From Bdellovibrio sp. CG10_big_fil_rev_8_21_14_0_10_47_8 (GTDB lineage: Bacteria > Bdellovibrionota > Bdellovibrionia > Bdellovibrionales > Bdellovibrionaceae): a stretch of DNA of 5,969 nt. The DNA lies in contig PEZR01000036.1 in assembly GCA_002773975.1 (NCBI GenBank), positions 1 to 5,969 on the forward strand. Direction: 5' to 3'. The first letter of the stretch is position 1. Each line of letters starts with the position of its first letter. Of this stretch, positions 1-5,853 are shown piece after piece. The translations under genes and the position numbers were made by a program. Under the pieces are notes generated by a model that saw only the letters and a program-made list of their open reading frames with translations, did not search any database and was not told the DNA's origin.

Positions 1-264
1 GATTTGGCCAAAGTCAAAATGGCCACGGCTTTGTTCGGTGACATTTTCGATGATCTGACGAATTTCTTGGCCTAGCTGAGTTTTGTTTTGCAGCCAATGC
101 GTATAATCCAGAGTGTGGGCAAAGAAAGTCTCCAGGTCATCAGGGTTAAAAAGGCCATTGGGATCTAAAAAATGGTTCAGATAGTTATAAAACGTCAAAC
201 GCGCGGGGGTTGCTTGAGGATTATTTTCAGATAAATACTTTATTAATATTGCAACTTTCAGCAT
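1..264 (-). CDS. N-terminal part of an unrecognised protein, cut by the left window edge
   Basis: An open frame runs leftward from an ATG at 264-262 to the edge of the window without a stop, giving the first 88 residues. The nearest in-frame stop upstream is TAA at 270-268, so the ATG is the natural start, although no strong Shine-Dalgarno sequence precedes it. The protein begins MLKVAILIKYLSENN and continues as a mostly hydrophilic, probably alpha-helical segment rich in Phe, Tyr, Asn and Asp around residues 25-57. There is no signal peptide or membrane segment, so a cytoplasmic location is likely. I recognise no family. The amino-acid composition and the uninterrupted frame support real coding. 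It diverges from the coiled-coil gene to its right; the two starts are only 25 bases apart if that neighbour begins at GTG 290. Confidence 0.6.
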   Translation of the reverse strand, partial: MLKVAILIKYLSENNPQATPARLTFYNYLNHFLDPNGLFNPDDLETFFAHTLDYTHWLQNKTQLGQEIRQIIENVTEQSRGHFDFGQI

Positions 265-289
265 ACTTTAAGCTTAAGGGATTCTGAAG

Positions 290-427
290 GTGAGTCAACC
301 TTCAATATCCTGGGGCAAATCCGCACAAGGAACGGCGGATCCAAAGAAAATGAGCCAAGCATGAAGTATTGGCGAAATCGGTGGGAGTTCAGAATCAATT
401 CCTGCTGAAATCAAGGATGAGGAGAAA
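290..427 (+). other. Coding-like in-frame upstream extension of the coiled-coil gene, interrupted by TGA
   Basis: This stretch is in the same frame as the coiled-coil gene at 428-916. From GTG 290, with an AAGGG at 276-280 placed 9 bases upstream, it reads MSQPSISWGKSAQGTADPKK and reaches TGA at 362-364. After the TGA the frame stays open without another stop into the ATG at 428. The 21 codons after the TGA look like real coding: 17 start with a purine and 10 with G, and they encode a Ser/Glu-rich stretch ending in IKDEEK. The simplest reading is that the gene once began at 290 and that one substitution (for example a TGG Trp codon to TGA) cut it, or that the base is a sequence error. The alternative is a 24-residue leader peptide followed by a 5' untranslated region. 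The in-frame TAA at 275-277 limits how far upstream the start can lie. Confidence 0.4.
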
Positions 428-916
428 ATGATGCACAAAGAATTGAATCCAGAGCTATTTGGCGAAAGAGGATTAAAATCCCGGGTTGTTGAAGAGCCAC
501 CCATCAATCAGATGGTGGTGCTTGAAAAAAAGGTCGCCGACAACCGACAGCAGATGCACCAATTGGCAGAAAGCATGAATCGCATCGTTCAGCAGGTGAA
601 CGAGTTCATGAAATCCACCAACCACAAGTTCGAAAAAATATATCAGGCCCTGCAGCGGCTCGAAAGCAATGACCAGGCCCTGAATTTGGATTCCGCCCAG
701 AAAATTTCCCAGATCCACAATCGCCTGGGCGAGAGAAGAACTTTGGAGATCAAAGTGCAAGAGCTGGTTGATCGTCACAACAATGTGCTGAAGTCTTATG
801 AGGTGCGCATGAATCAAATGCAAAAGCTAATTGCTGAGCGTGAAGCCCAGCTGATTTCAAGCCAAGCTTTACTGAACGAAACAAAGATGGAAATTGCGCG
901 CCTGAAGCGGGTTTAA
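428..916 (+). CDS. Cytoplasmic coiled-coil protein of unknown function
   Basis: This is a 162-residue protein with no signal peptide and no membrane segment. After a short N-terminal tail (1-28) it is almost all heptad-like helix, with two stretches at about 30-82 and 88-160. They are rich in Gln, Glu, Lys, Asn and Arg with regularly spaced Leu, Ile, Val and Met, so a dimeric or higher-order coiled coil is expected. GAGGAG at 419-424 precedes two adjacent ATG codons (428 and 431), with the better spacing to 431. The same GAG GAG could equally be two Glu codons of a longer protein, because the frame is open back to a TGA at 362-364 and looks coding before it as well. The ORF ends TAA at 914-916, 13 bases before the end of convergent dsbD. 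No family or partner is recognised; a structural or scaffold role would be guesswork. Confidence 0.75.
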   Translation: MMHKELNPELFGERGLKSRVVEEPPINQMVVLEKKVADNRQQMHQLAESMNRIVQQVNEFMKSTNHKFEKIYQALQRLESNDQALNLDSAQKISQIHNRLGERRTLEIKVQELVDRHNNVLKSYEVRMNQMQKLIAEREAQLISSQALLNETKMEIARLKRV

Positions 917-929
917 TGGTCGTTCCGTT

Positions 930-2570
930 TTAAGGAGCAGCAAGGGCCTTTTTCATTCGTTCCTGAAAGGGCCCTGGCAATTCAAATTCTGTCAGGGTGA
1001 GTGGTTGGATCCACTCTCCCGATCGTGAGATAAACACCAGTGTGGGTAAACCAACAATTTGATATTTTTCTTTGAGTTTTGCGAGGGCATCGCTTTCTTG
1101 GGTGGCGTCGAACTTGACCATGGTGAACTGGGTGGAAAGCAACTGAAGCCCCTGATCCGTGAAGGTCTTTTCTTCCATCTCGAGGCAGGCTGCGCACCAG
1201 TCCGCTCGAAAATCAATCAATACGGGTTTTCCTTTGGATTTGGCCTCGGCCAGGACGTCGTCAGAATAGTCTTTCCAGACGATAGTGCTCAGTTTGAAGT
1301 GATCGCCCGAGGTCCTTGTCGAAGATTTAAGAGATTCGGCGACTGTTGTTAATACAGACTGAGAAATGACCTTTGAGCTAACCAAGAGCACATCTAAATA
1401 ATACAAAGAGGCTCCGAGCATCAAGAGACCAAAGAAAATTTTGATTCTAGTCATCCAGGCGCCATTCTTTGGCAGATGTTTTGTCATGGTGGTGGAAAAC
1501 CCCAAAGCTAAAAAGAGCATTCCCATGCCCAGGGCATAAACAAAAAGCAGCCAAAATCCTAGCCACAAATTTTTGGTCTGAGCAACAAAGGTCAGAATTC
1601 CCACGAGCACCGGGCCGACGCAGGGACTGGCAACAACGCCAGCAAGCATTCCGGAAACAAAAGCGCCGATATAACCATGCAGCTGAAGTCGGGCAAAAAC
1701 ATGGTCTCGAATCCATTGGGGGGCCTGCAGCTCAAACAATCCAAACATGGACAGAGACATCATGAAAAAAATCAAACACACAAATCCCAAGACCCACGGA
1801 GAGGACATAAAGGACCCAAATAAAATCCCCGTGCTGGCGGCAAAAACCCCCAGGGCTGAAAAGGTGATGCCAATTCCGCTGACATAAACGAAGCTGACCA
1901 AAAGACTCTGCCAACGATTTCTTACATGGGCTTCTCGACCTAGGATTGCGAGGGTGATGGGAATCATTGGATAAATGCAGGGTGTAAAGCTGGTCAGCAA
2001 ACCAAAGACAAAGACAAAAAGAAATGCCCAGATCAAACCATGCTTATAAACTTCACTGAAAGAAAGTTTCCAGAAACTTTTTTCGTTGGTGGCCTTGTGT
2101 TCAGCAATAGCGACGAAGGGCACATGGAGCTCTTTGTTTTGCGGGAAAAGACAGTACGAGCTGGTGCAGGCCTGATAGGTCAGCTTGACGGTGAGAATTT
2201 GATTTCCTGGATCCAAAGTGGAGGCTACTTCGATCGGAGCACGAATTTGAGCCTTGCGAATGACGACATTTCGTTTCTTTTTTGAAAATTTGTCGAAGAT
2301 TTCTTTTAAGGGAGTGATTTGAAACTGAGAAACCTTGAAACCCTCGGGGCTTTCGATCGATATTTTGAATTGATCTTCGTAGGCTTTGTAGCCCTCAGGC
2401 AGTTCAATCTGTATTTCCAGAACAGCGATCTGTTCAGGCTCTAATTGATACGGGGTCAACTGTGCCGTCGCCGACAGCGGCTGTTCCTTCTGCGCCCAAG
2501 CTGGACGGAGGTCCAGTGACAGAAAGCTGATCAAAGTCATCAAGAGTAAAAAGGCGAAGTGTGATCTCAT
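930..2570 (-). CDS. dsbD: Thiol:disulfide interchange protein DsbD
   Basis: DsbD is an inner-membrane protein that takes electrons from cytoplasmic thioredoxin and passes them to periplasmic thiol proteins (DsbC, DsbG and cytochrome c maturation proteins in E. coli). All three domains are visible in 546 residues, against 565 in E. coli. A signal peptide (about 1-26, ending in PAWA) leads into a periplasmic immunoglobulin-like domain with a C135/C140 pair. The membrane domain, about 175-398, has its redox cysteines C198 (in FTPCIYP) and C317 (in ASPCVGP). A periplasmic thioredoxin-like domain, about 424-546, has W458-C459-A-A-C462 and the cis-proline motif GLPT with P509. I count about six hydrophobic segments in the membrane domain rather than the eight of E. 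coli; either even number leaves both end domains periplasmic. The ATG is preceded by AGGA at a good distance. The gene diverges from motA and converges on the coiled-coil gene with a 13-base gap. Confidence 0.96.
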   Translation of the reverse strand: MRSHFAFLLLMTLISFLSLDLRPAWAQKEQPLSATAQLTPYQLEPEQIAVLEIQIELPEGYKAYEDQFKISIESPEGFKVSQFQITPLKEIFDKFSKKKRNVVIRKAQIRAPIEVASTLDPGNQILTVKLTYQACTSSYCLFPQNKELHVPFVAIAEHKATNEKSFWKLSFSEVYKHGLIWAFLFVFVFGLLTSFTPCIYPMIPITLAILGREAHVRNRWQSLLVSFVYVSGIGITFSALGVFAASTGILFGSFMSSPWVLGFVCLIFFMMSLSMFGLFELQAPQWIRDHVFARLQLHGYIGAFVSGMLAGVVASPCVGPVLVGILTFVAQTKNLWLGFWLLFVYALGMGMLFLALGFSTTMTKHLPKNGAWMTRIKIFFGLLMLGASLYYLDVLLVSSKVISQSVLTTVAESLKSSTRTSGDHFKLSTIVWKDYSDDVLAEAKSKGKPVLIDFRADWCAACLEMEEKTFTDQGLQLLSTQFTMVKFDATQESDALAKLKEKYQIVGLPTLVFISRSGEWIQPLTLTEFELPGPFQERMKKALAAP

Positions 2571-2651
2571 CAGTTCCTACAATTTAGTCCAGGGTCCAGC
2601 CATCAACAACCAGATTTTCGTCATAAATCGCTCTGTTCTTAACACTTCAGT

Positions 2652-2666
2652 CTCAATATTATTGAG
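2652..2666. promoter_or_regulatory. Perfect 15-base palindrome in the dsbD-motA divergent gap (possible operator)
   Basis: CTCAATATTATTGAG has two perfect 7-base arms around a single central T. It lies between the divergently transcribed dsbD and motA, 35 bases before the motA ATG and 82 bases before the dsbD ATG. The dyad form and position would fit a dimeric repressor or activator site acting on one or both genes. I do not recognise the sequence as the site of a known regulator, and AT-rich short palindromes do occur by chance. Confidence 0.3.
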
Positions 2667-2680
2667 GAGTTCACCGATAG
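2653..2680 (+). promoter_or_regulatory. Possible sigma-28 (FliA) type promoter ahead of motAB
   Basis: The -10 element ACCGATAG (2673-2680) matches 6 of 8 positions of the FliA consensus GCCGATAA. A TCAA at 2653-2656 matches 3 of 4 positions of the -35 core TAAA, with a 16-base gap against the usual 15. Transcription would start near 2687, leaving a very short leader that still includes the motA ribosome binding site. Motor genes are classic sigma-28 targets, which supports the reading, but the match is imperfect and the -35 half overlaps the palindrome. Confidence 0.3.
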
Positions 2681-2700
2681 ACCTATTGAAGAGGTCAAAT

Positions 2701-3567
2701 ATGGGATTTGTCGGTCTAATAGTAGTGTTCGGGATGGTCTTCGGCGGATACATTATCCACGGTGGTAAGATGGGCGTGATTATGCACGCAGCACCGACTG
2801 AGCTCATGATCATCTTGGGTGCGGCCCTCGGTGGATACATCGTCGCCAATCCAATGAAAACAATCAAGCTGGGTTTCAAGCTGGGAATCAAAGCTTTGTC
2901 TTCGAAGGGGCCCGCAAAAAAAGACTATGTTGAATTGCTGCAAATGTTGTTTCAGCTGTTCCAGCTTTTTCGAAAAGATGGACCTCAAGCGGTTGAGAAA
3001 CACATTGAGACTCCTGAAAAATCTGAAATCTTTAGCGCGTATCCAAGTTTTATGCACAATCATCACGCTGTTCACTTTCTGTGTGACACCATGAAAATCA
3101 CTTTGTCAGCGGATTTGTCACCTTATGATGTGGACGATCTGTTGGATGGTGATATCAAAGCGATCCATTCCGAAGAGCACATGGCTCAGCATGCGATTCA
3201 GGCCGTTGCCGATGGTATTCCGGGGCTAGGGATCGTTGCCGCGGTTTTGGGGATCGTGATCACCATGGGAAAACTGAATGAAGGAACCGAAGCCATCGGG
3301 GCATCGGTTGCGGGCGCCCTGGTCGGAACGATGTTAGGGGTGTTCTTGGCCTACGGTCTCGTCGGCCCCAATGCGACCAAAGTGGCCAATGATTTGGATG
3401 CTGAAGGTCGATATTTAACATGTATTAAATGTGCAATGGTGGCTTTGCAACGGGGAGCGCCCCCTTTGGTTTGTGTTGAGTACGCAAGACGTGCGATCCA
3501 ACCCGAAGAGCGTCCAACGTTTGAAGAAATGGATAAAGCGACCAAAGAAATCAAGAAGGCTGCTTAA
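2701..3567 (+). CDS. motA: Flagellar motor stator protein MotA
   Basis: MotA is the ion-channel and rotor-contact subunit of the flagellar stator in the inner membrane; with MotB it couples ion flow, usually protons, to torque on FliG. The 288-residue protein (E. coli 295) has the family layout. Two N-terminal helices include VFGGYIIHGG near 13-22. A large cytoplasmic loop (about 52-170) contains LFQLFRK and the conserved ETPEKSEIF segment, with R91/K92 and E99 at the charged positions that contact FliG. Helices 3 and 4 carry P174 (GIPGLGIVAA) and P223 (LVGPNAT), equivalent to E. coli P173 and P222. The C-terminal tail keeps APP and ERPTFEEM. I place the start at ATG 2701, with GAGG at 2691-2694 six bases upstream, because the family begins right at the first helix. 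An in-frame TTG at 2662 would add 13 residues not typical of MotA. motB follows after 33 bases. Confidence 0.96.
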   Translation: MGFVGLIVVFGMVFGGYIIHGGKMGVIMHAAPTELMIILGAALGGYIVANPMKTIKLGFKLGIKALSSKGPAKKDYVELLQMLFQLFQLFRKDGPQAVEKHIETPEKSEIFSAYPSFMHNHHAVHFLCDTMKITLSADLSPYDVDDLLDGDIKAIHSEEHMAQHAIQAVADGIPGLGIVAAVLGIVITMGKLNEGTEAIGASVAGALVGTMLGVFLAYGLVGPNATKVANDLDAEGRYLTCIKCAMVALQRGAPPLVCVEYARRAIQPEERPTFEEMDKATKEIKKAA

Positions 3568-3600
3568 TTGCAGCTTTCATCAAAGGATTGAGGACCGTCC

Positions 3601-4491
3601 GTGGCAGCAGAGAAAAAAGGGACAACGATTGTCATTAAAAAGATCTACAATGTCGGGGGTCACCATGGTGGTTCCTGGAAGGTGGCTCTTGCGGATTTCA
3701 TGACAGCCCTGATGTGCTTTTTCCTTGTGATGTGGCTTCTTAATCAAACTCCCGAAACCAAAAAAGCGGTGGCAGATTATTTCTCAACGCCAGCAATTAT
3801 CGAATACAACTTTCAAAATTTTGGTGCCGAGATCACTCTGGAAAAATTATTTCTAGATCTGATCAATGAGCCACTGAAAGCTTTTGAAAGTTTTATGGAG
3901 CCGATTGATAAAACTCCAAATCTTTTGGATATGGGTTCGCAAAAGGTCGTCGCCGCATACATGGCCGACCAGATGCAGGACCTGGCCAGAAATGTTCAGA
4001 TCAGTCCGGATGGATTTGAATTCATAATTCCAGATTATCAATTGTTTGTCCCCGGAACAGCCAATCCAAGTCCGAACTTCATCACAGCCATGGAAAAGCT
4101 CAAGGGCATCACCACAGGTCTTGAAGACGCCAACGTGACAATTTCGTCTTTCCTTTTCCATCAGTCGGTGATGGGAAGCAATTCAGATCTCGCAGACAGA
4201 GTGGCTTCTGAGAGATTGGATTTGGTTCAAAATAAAATCCAGGCTTCTCTTGAACATGACACGGTCACAGTGGGTGGAGCTTACAGGGTCGAAGAGAAAA
4301 AGGGCTTTATCGAAGGCCAAAGCCAACGCCCTCCAGGTCTGATCAAAATCCAAATCAAACAAAAAGAAGTCCGCTCCGACGGCCGTAAACCACGAAAACT
4401 CGATACTGTCTTTGGTCAATCCAATGCGGATATGTCTGTGTACGACAGCTTTGTGAAGCAGATCGCGGACAAGAAGAAATCGAAAGAATAG
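3601..4491 (+). CDS. motB: Flagellar motor stator protein MotB with a divergent peptidoglycan-binding domain
   Basis: MotB pairs with MotA to form the ion path and anchors the stator to peptidoglycan. The start is GTG 3601, with GAGG at 3590-3593 seven bases upstream. The short basic cytoplasmic N-terminus carries the typical GGHHGGSWKVA segment. The single membrane helix (about 28-48) holds ADFMTA with D32, the ion-carrying aspartate at the same number as in E. coli. The plug-like segment TPETKKAVADYFSTP follows at 50-64. The periplasmic domain (about 125-255) aligns in outline with the OmpA-like fold: DGFEFIIPDYQLF matches the first strand, and DLADRVASERLDL matches the NxxLSxxRA helix with R205. 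However, the expected GHTD motif reads FLFHQ at 184-188 and the late NRRI motif is absent. At 296 residues it is close to the usual length (E. coli 308). It forms an operon with motA and converges on the outer-membrane protein gene. Confidence 0.95.
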   Translation: MAAEKKGTTIVIKKIYNVGGHHGGSWKVALADFMTALMCFFLVMWLLNQTPETKKAVADYFSTPAIIEYNFQNFGAEITLEKLFLDLINEPLKAFESFMEPIDKTPNLLDMGSQKVVAAYMADQMQDLARNVQISPDGFEFIIPDYQLFVPGTANPSPNFITAMEKLKGITTGLEDANVTISSFLFHQSVMGSNSDLADRVASERLDLVQNKIQASLEHDTVTVGGAYRVEEKKGFIEGQSQRPPGLIKIQIKQKEVRSDGRKPRKLDTVFGQSNADMSVYDSFVKQIADKKKSKE

Positions 4492-4494
4492 AGA

Positions 4495-4510
4495 GTGACC
4501 ACTTGGTCAC
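4495..4510 (-). terminator. Possible terminator for the outer-membrane protein gene, just past motB
   Basis: GTGACCACTTGGTCAC can fold into a 6-base-pair stem with a four-base loop on either strand. Read on the minus strand it is followed by TCTCTATTCTTTC, a loosely T-rich tail, so it could end transcription of the outer-membrane protein gene 48 bases after that gene's stop. On the plus strand it begins 3 bases after the motB stop, but the sequence after it (AGCGGAAAAC) is not T-rich. It is a weak candidate: the stem is short and the T-run interrupted. A dyad binding site is an alternative. Confidence 0.3.
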
Positions 4511-4558
4511 AGCGGAAAACTTCGTATTTAACTTGTCGACCTAGATTTTTATCTGAGT

Positions 4559-5245
4559 CTAAAACTTAGCGGCTAAAACCAGGAAAAAAGAAGTATCCGC
4601 GATGCCGTCGAATTGGGCGGGGCTTGAAACCCATGTGTTGATCAGTGAAACGGTCAGACTGCTGGTGACATAGGAAAATCCCAAGCGGGTGTCGAAGAAA
4701 CTGTTGTAGAGTGCGGCATCGACCATCGAGTAGCCGGCGGTCAGATTGATTTGGTAGCTAGTGCCATAGGGCCAGTCCTTGGCCATGCCGAACCAGTTTC
4801 TTTGGGTTTTTGTTCCTTCGAAATTATCTTCGCGGGAAATGATCACATGATAGCCCGAAAAATTTTGATCCAAGGTGATGATCGTTCCGTTTCGCAGCCC
4901 TTCAGAATAATACTGAAGCAAATCGTTGCGTACACGAAGATCCGAAGTCGGCGAGAAGATAAATTTGTATTCGCCAAAACCTGCCAATCGAACATTGGCT
5001 CCATCATTGGGGTATTTTACGCTGTCCGCACTGATGCCGATTCGGCCCTGTGTTCCAAACCAATATCCAAGGCCGGCATCAACCGCGGGCCCTTTGTTGG
5101 ACTGGGACAATCCTTTTTCGACAAAATTACTCATGACGGCGACCTCGCCGTACATTTTCGACGTTTGAGCGTGACTGGTGAGCGAAACCAGTGACATCAG
5201 CAAAATCAAAACGCCCGTGGCAAAAATAGAAATCTTTCTCGGCAA
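4559..5245 (-). CDS. Predicted outer-membrane beta-barrel protein (Gcw_chp / TIGR02001-like)
   Basis: This 228-residue exported protein has a signal peptide of textbook form: a basic start (MPRK), a hydrophobic core to about residue 22 and a probable cut after SHA at 26. The mature part alternates polar and hydrophobic residues in short strands rich in aromatics and Gly, and ends in Phe, as outer-membrane barrels recognised by BamA usually do. The first strand region, VMSNFVEKGLSQSNKGPAV at 37-55, resembles the SDYxFRGISQ...PA pattern of the TIGR02001 (Gcw_chp) family, whose function is not known to me. I chose TTG 5245-5243 because GGAGG (5255-5251) sits 5 bases before it and the signal peptide then begins directly. 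The frame also opens at TTG 5296, which would add 17 hydrophilic residues in front of the signal peptide. The gene converges on motB and diverges from the exonuclease gene. Confidence 0.75.
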   Translation of the reverse strand: MPRKISIFATGVLILLMSLVSLTSHAQTSKMYGEVAVMSNFVEKGLSQSNKGPAVDAGLGYWFGTQGRIGISADSVKYPNDGANVRLAGFGEYKFIFSPTSDLRVRNDLLQYYSEGLRNGTIITLDQNFSGYHVIISREDNFEGTKTQRNWFGMAKDWPYGTSYQINLTAGYSMVDAALYNSFFDTRLGFSYVTSSLTVSLINTWVSSPAQFDGIADTSFFLVLAAKF

Positions 5246-5263
5246 AGAGGCCTCCGTGTTCTG

Positions 5264-5287
5264 ATCATACTGGATTTTTTTATCGGT
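5264..5287 (-). promoter_or_regulatory. Possible promoter elements for the outer-membrane protein gene
   Basis: Read on the minus strand, ACCGATAA (5287-5280) matches 7 of 8 positions of the sigma-28 -10 consensus GCCGATAA. Upstream, CAAA lies 13 bases away, two short of ideal, so the -35 half is weak. TATGAT (5269-5264) is a 5-of-6 match to a housekeeping -10 but lacks a good -35 at 17 bases. Initiation from either would lie downstream of TTG 5296 and upstream of TTG 5245, which agrees with the start chosen for the gene. Which element is used, if either, cannot be told from sequence. Confidence 0.25.
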
Positions 5288-5311
5288 TGGGATCAAGTTC
5301 TTTGTCCCACC

Positions 5312-5340
5312 TGGACTTTCATCTCAATCAATGCTTTAAA
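5312..5340 (+). promoter_or_regulatory. Weak sigma-70-like promoter candidate for the exonuclease gene
   Basis: TGGACT (5312-5317) and TTTAAA (5335-5340) each match the housekeeping -35 and -10 consensus at 4 of 6 positions and are separated by exactly 17 bases. Transcription would start near 5347, about 27 bases before ATG 5374. Matches of this quality are common by chance, so this is only the best candidate in the 128-base divergent gap. Confidence 0.2.
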
Positions 5341-5373
5341 AGAAAACTCCGCAAAAAAATCGGCAAAGGATGT

Positions 5374-5853
5374 ATGGCAATGGATTTTTCAAAACCTTGG
5401 ACAGAATTTGATTTGATCGCCTTTGATACCGAGACATCGGGGGCTTATCCGTTGGGTTCTGAGGTGGTCGAGTTTGGTGCGGTCAAATGGCGAGGTGGCC
5501 AGGTTATCGATTCTTATCAGACTTTATTGAAGCCTTCTGAGCCGATGACTCCTTTTATTATTGGCATTCACGGCATCACCAATGAAATGGTTGAGAACGC
5601 ACCAAAAATTTCCGAAAAAATTCATGAGATCAGAGAGTTTATTGAGGGCAGTATCTTGATGGCCCACCATGCGCCTTTTGACATGGGATTTATGGCCGTC
5701 GACTTTCAAAAAAATAAAATTCCTTTTCCTTCGGAGCCTGTTCTGTGCACCAGTTTGCTTGCGAGACAACTAATTCCAGAGAGCCATAATCATAAATTGC
5801 AGACACTGATTCAGGTCTTGAAATTGGATCAAGGGGCTGCCCATCGGGTTTAG
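5374..5853 (+). CDS. DnaQ-like DEDDh 3'-5' exonuclease (DNA polymerase III epsilon type), cut by an in-frame TAG
   Basis: The family removes nucleotides from DNA 3' ends, as the proofreading subunit of DNA polymerase III or as a stand-alone exonuclease. Counting from ATG 5374, motif Exo I is FDTETSG with D18 and E20, followed by the usual EVVEFGAVKW strand and IHGIT. Exo II is HHAPFDMGF with D103; the common HNA reads HHA here. Exo III should be HRAxxDA: the sequence gives H157-R158-V159, then TAG, then DDA in the same frame. The open product therefore has 159 residues and lacks the last catalytic aspartate, which lies two codons past the stop. ATG 5374 and ATG 5380 are both possible starts; AAAGGA at 5365-5370 is better spaced for 5380. 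The gene is either a pseudogene, a sequence with one wrong base, or read through. Whether it is dnaQ itself cannot be decided. Confidence 0.8.
   Translation: MAMDFSKPWTEFDLIAFDTETSGAYPLGSEVVEFGAVKWRGGQVIDSYQTLLKPSEPMTPFIIGIHGITNEMVENAPKISEKIHEIREFIEGSILMAHHAPFDMGFMAVDFQKNKIPFPSEPVLCTSLLARQLIPESHNHKLQTLIQVLKLDQGAAHRV

Noticed and set aside
944..975. Imperfect inverted repeat (GGGCC-TTTTTC and GAAA-GGGCCC) as a terminator between the coiled-coil gene and dsbD
   Set aside because: It lies inside the dsbD coding end, has a mismatch and two G-T pairs, and is not followed by a T-run on either strand.
1059..1765. Open frames on the plus strand inside dsbD
   Set aside because: They are antisense shadows of a clearly coding gene, with odd composition and no recognisable product.
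2662..2700. A longer MotA starting at TTG 2662
   Set aside because: ATG 2701 has a well-spaced GAGG and matches the usual family N-terminus; the extra residues are not typical of MotA.
4751..5194. A 147-residue plus-strand open frame opposite the barrel gene
   Set aside because: It is a shadow of a gene whose signal peptide, strand pattern and terminal Phe are convincing on the minus strand.
5288..5310. Inverted repeat TGGGA ... TCCCA as an operator upstream of the exonuclease gene
   Set aside because: The arms are only 5 bases with a 12-base gap, which is expected by chance.
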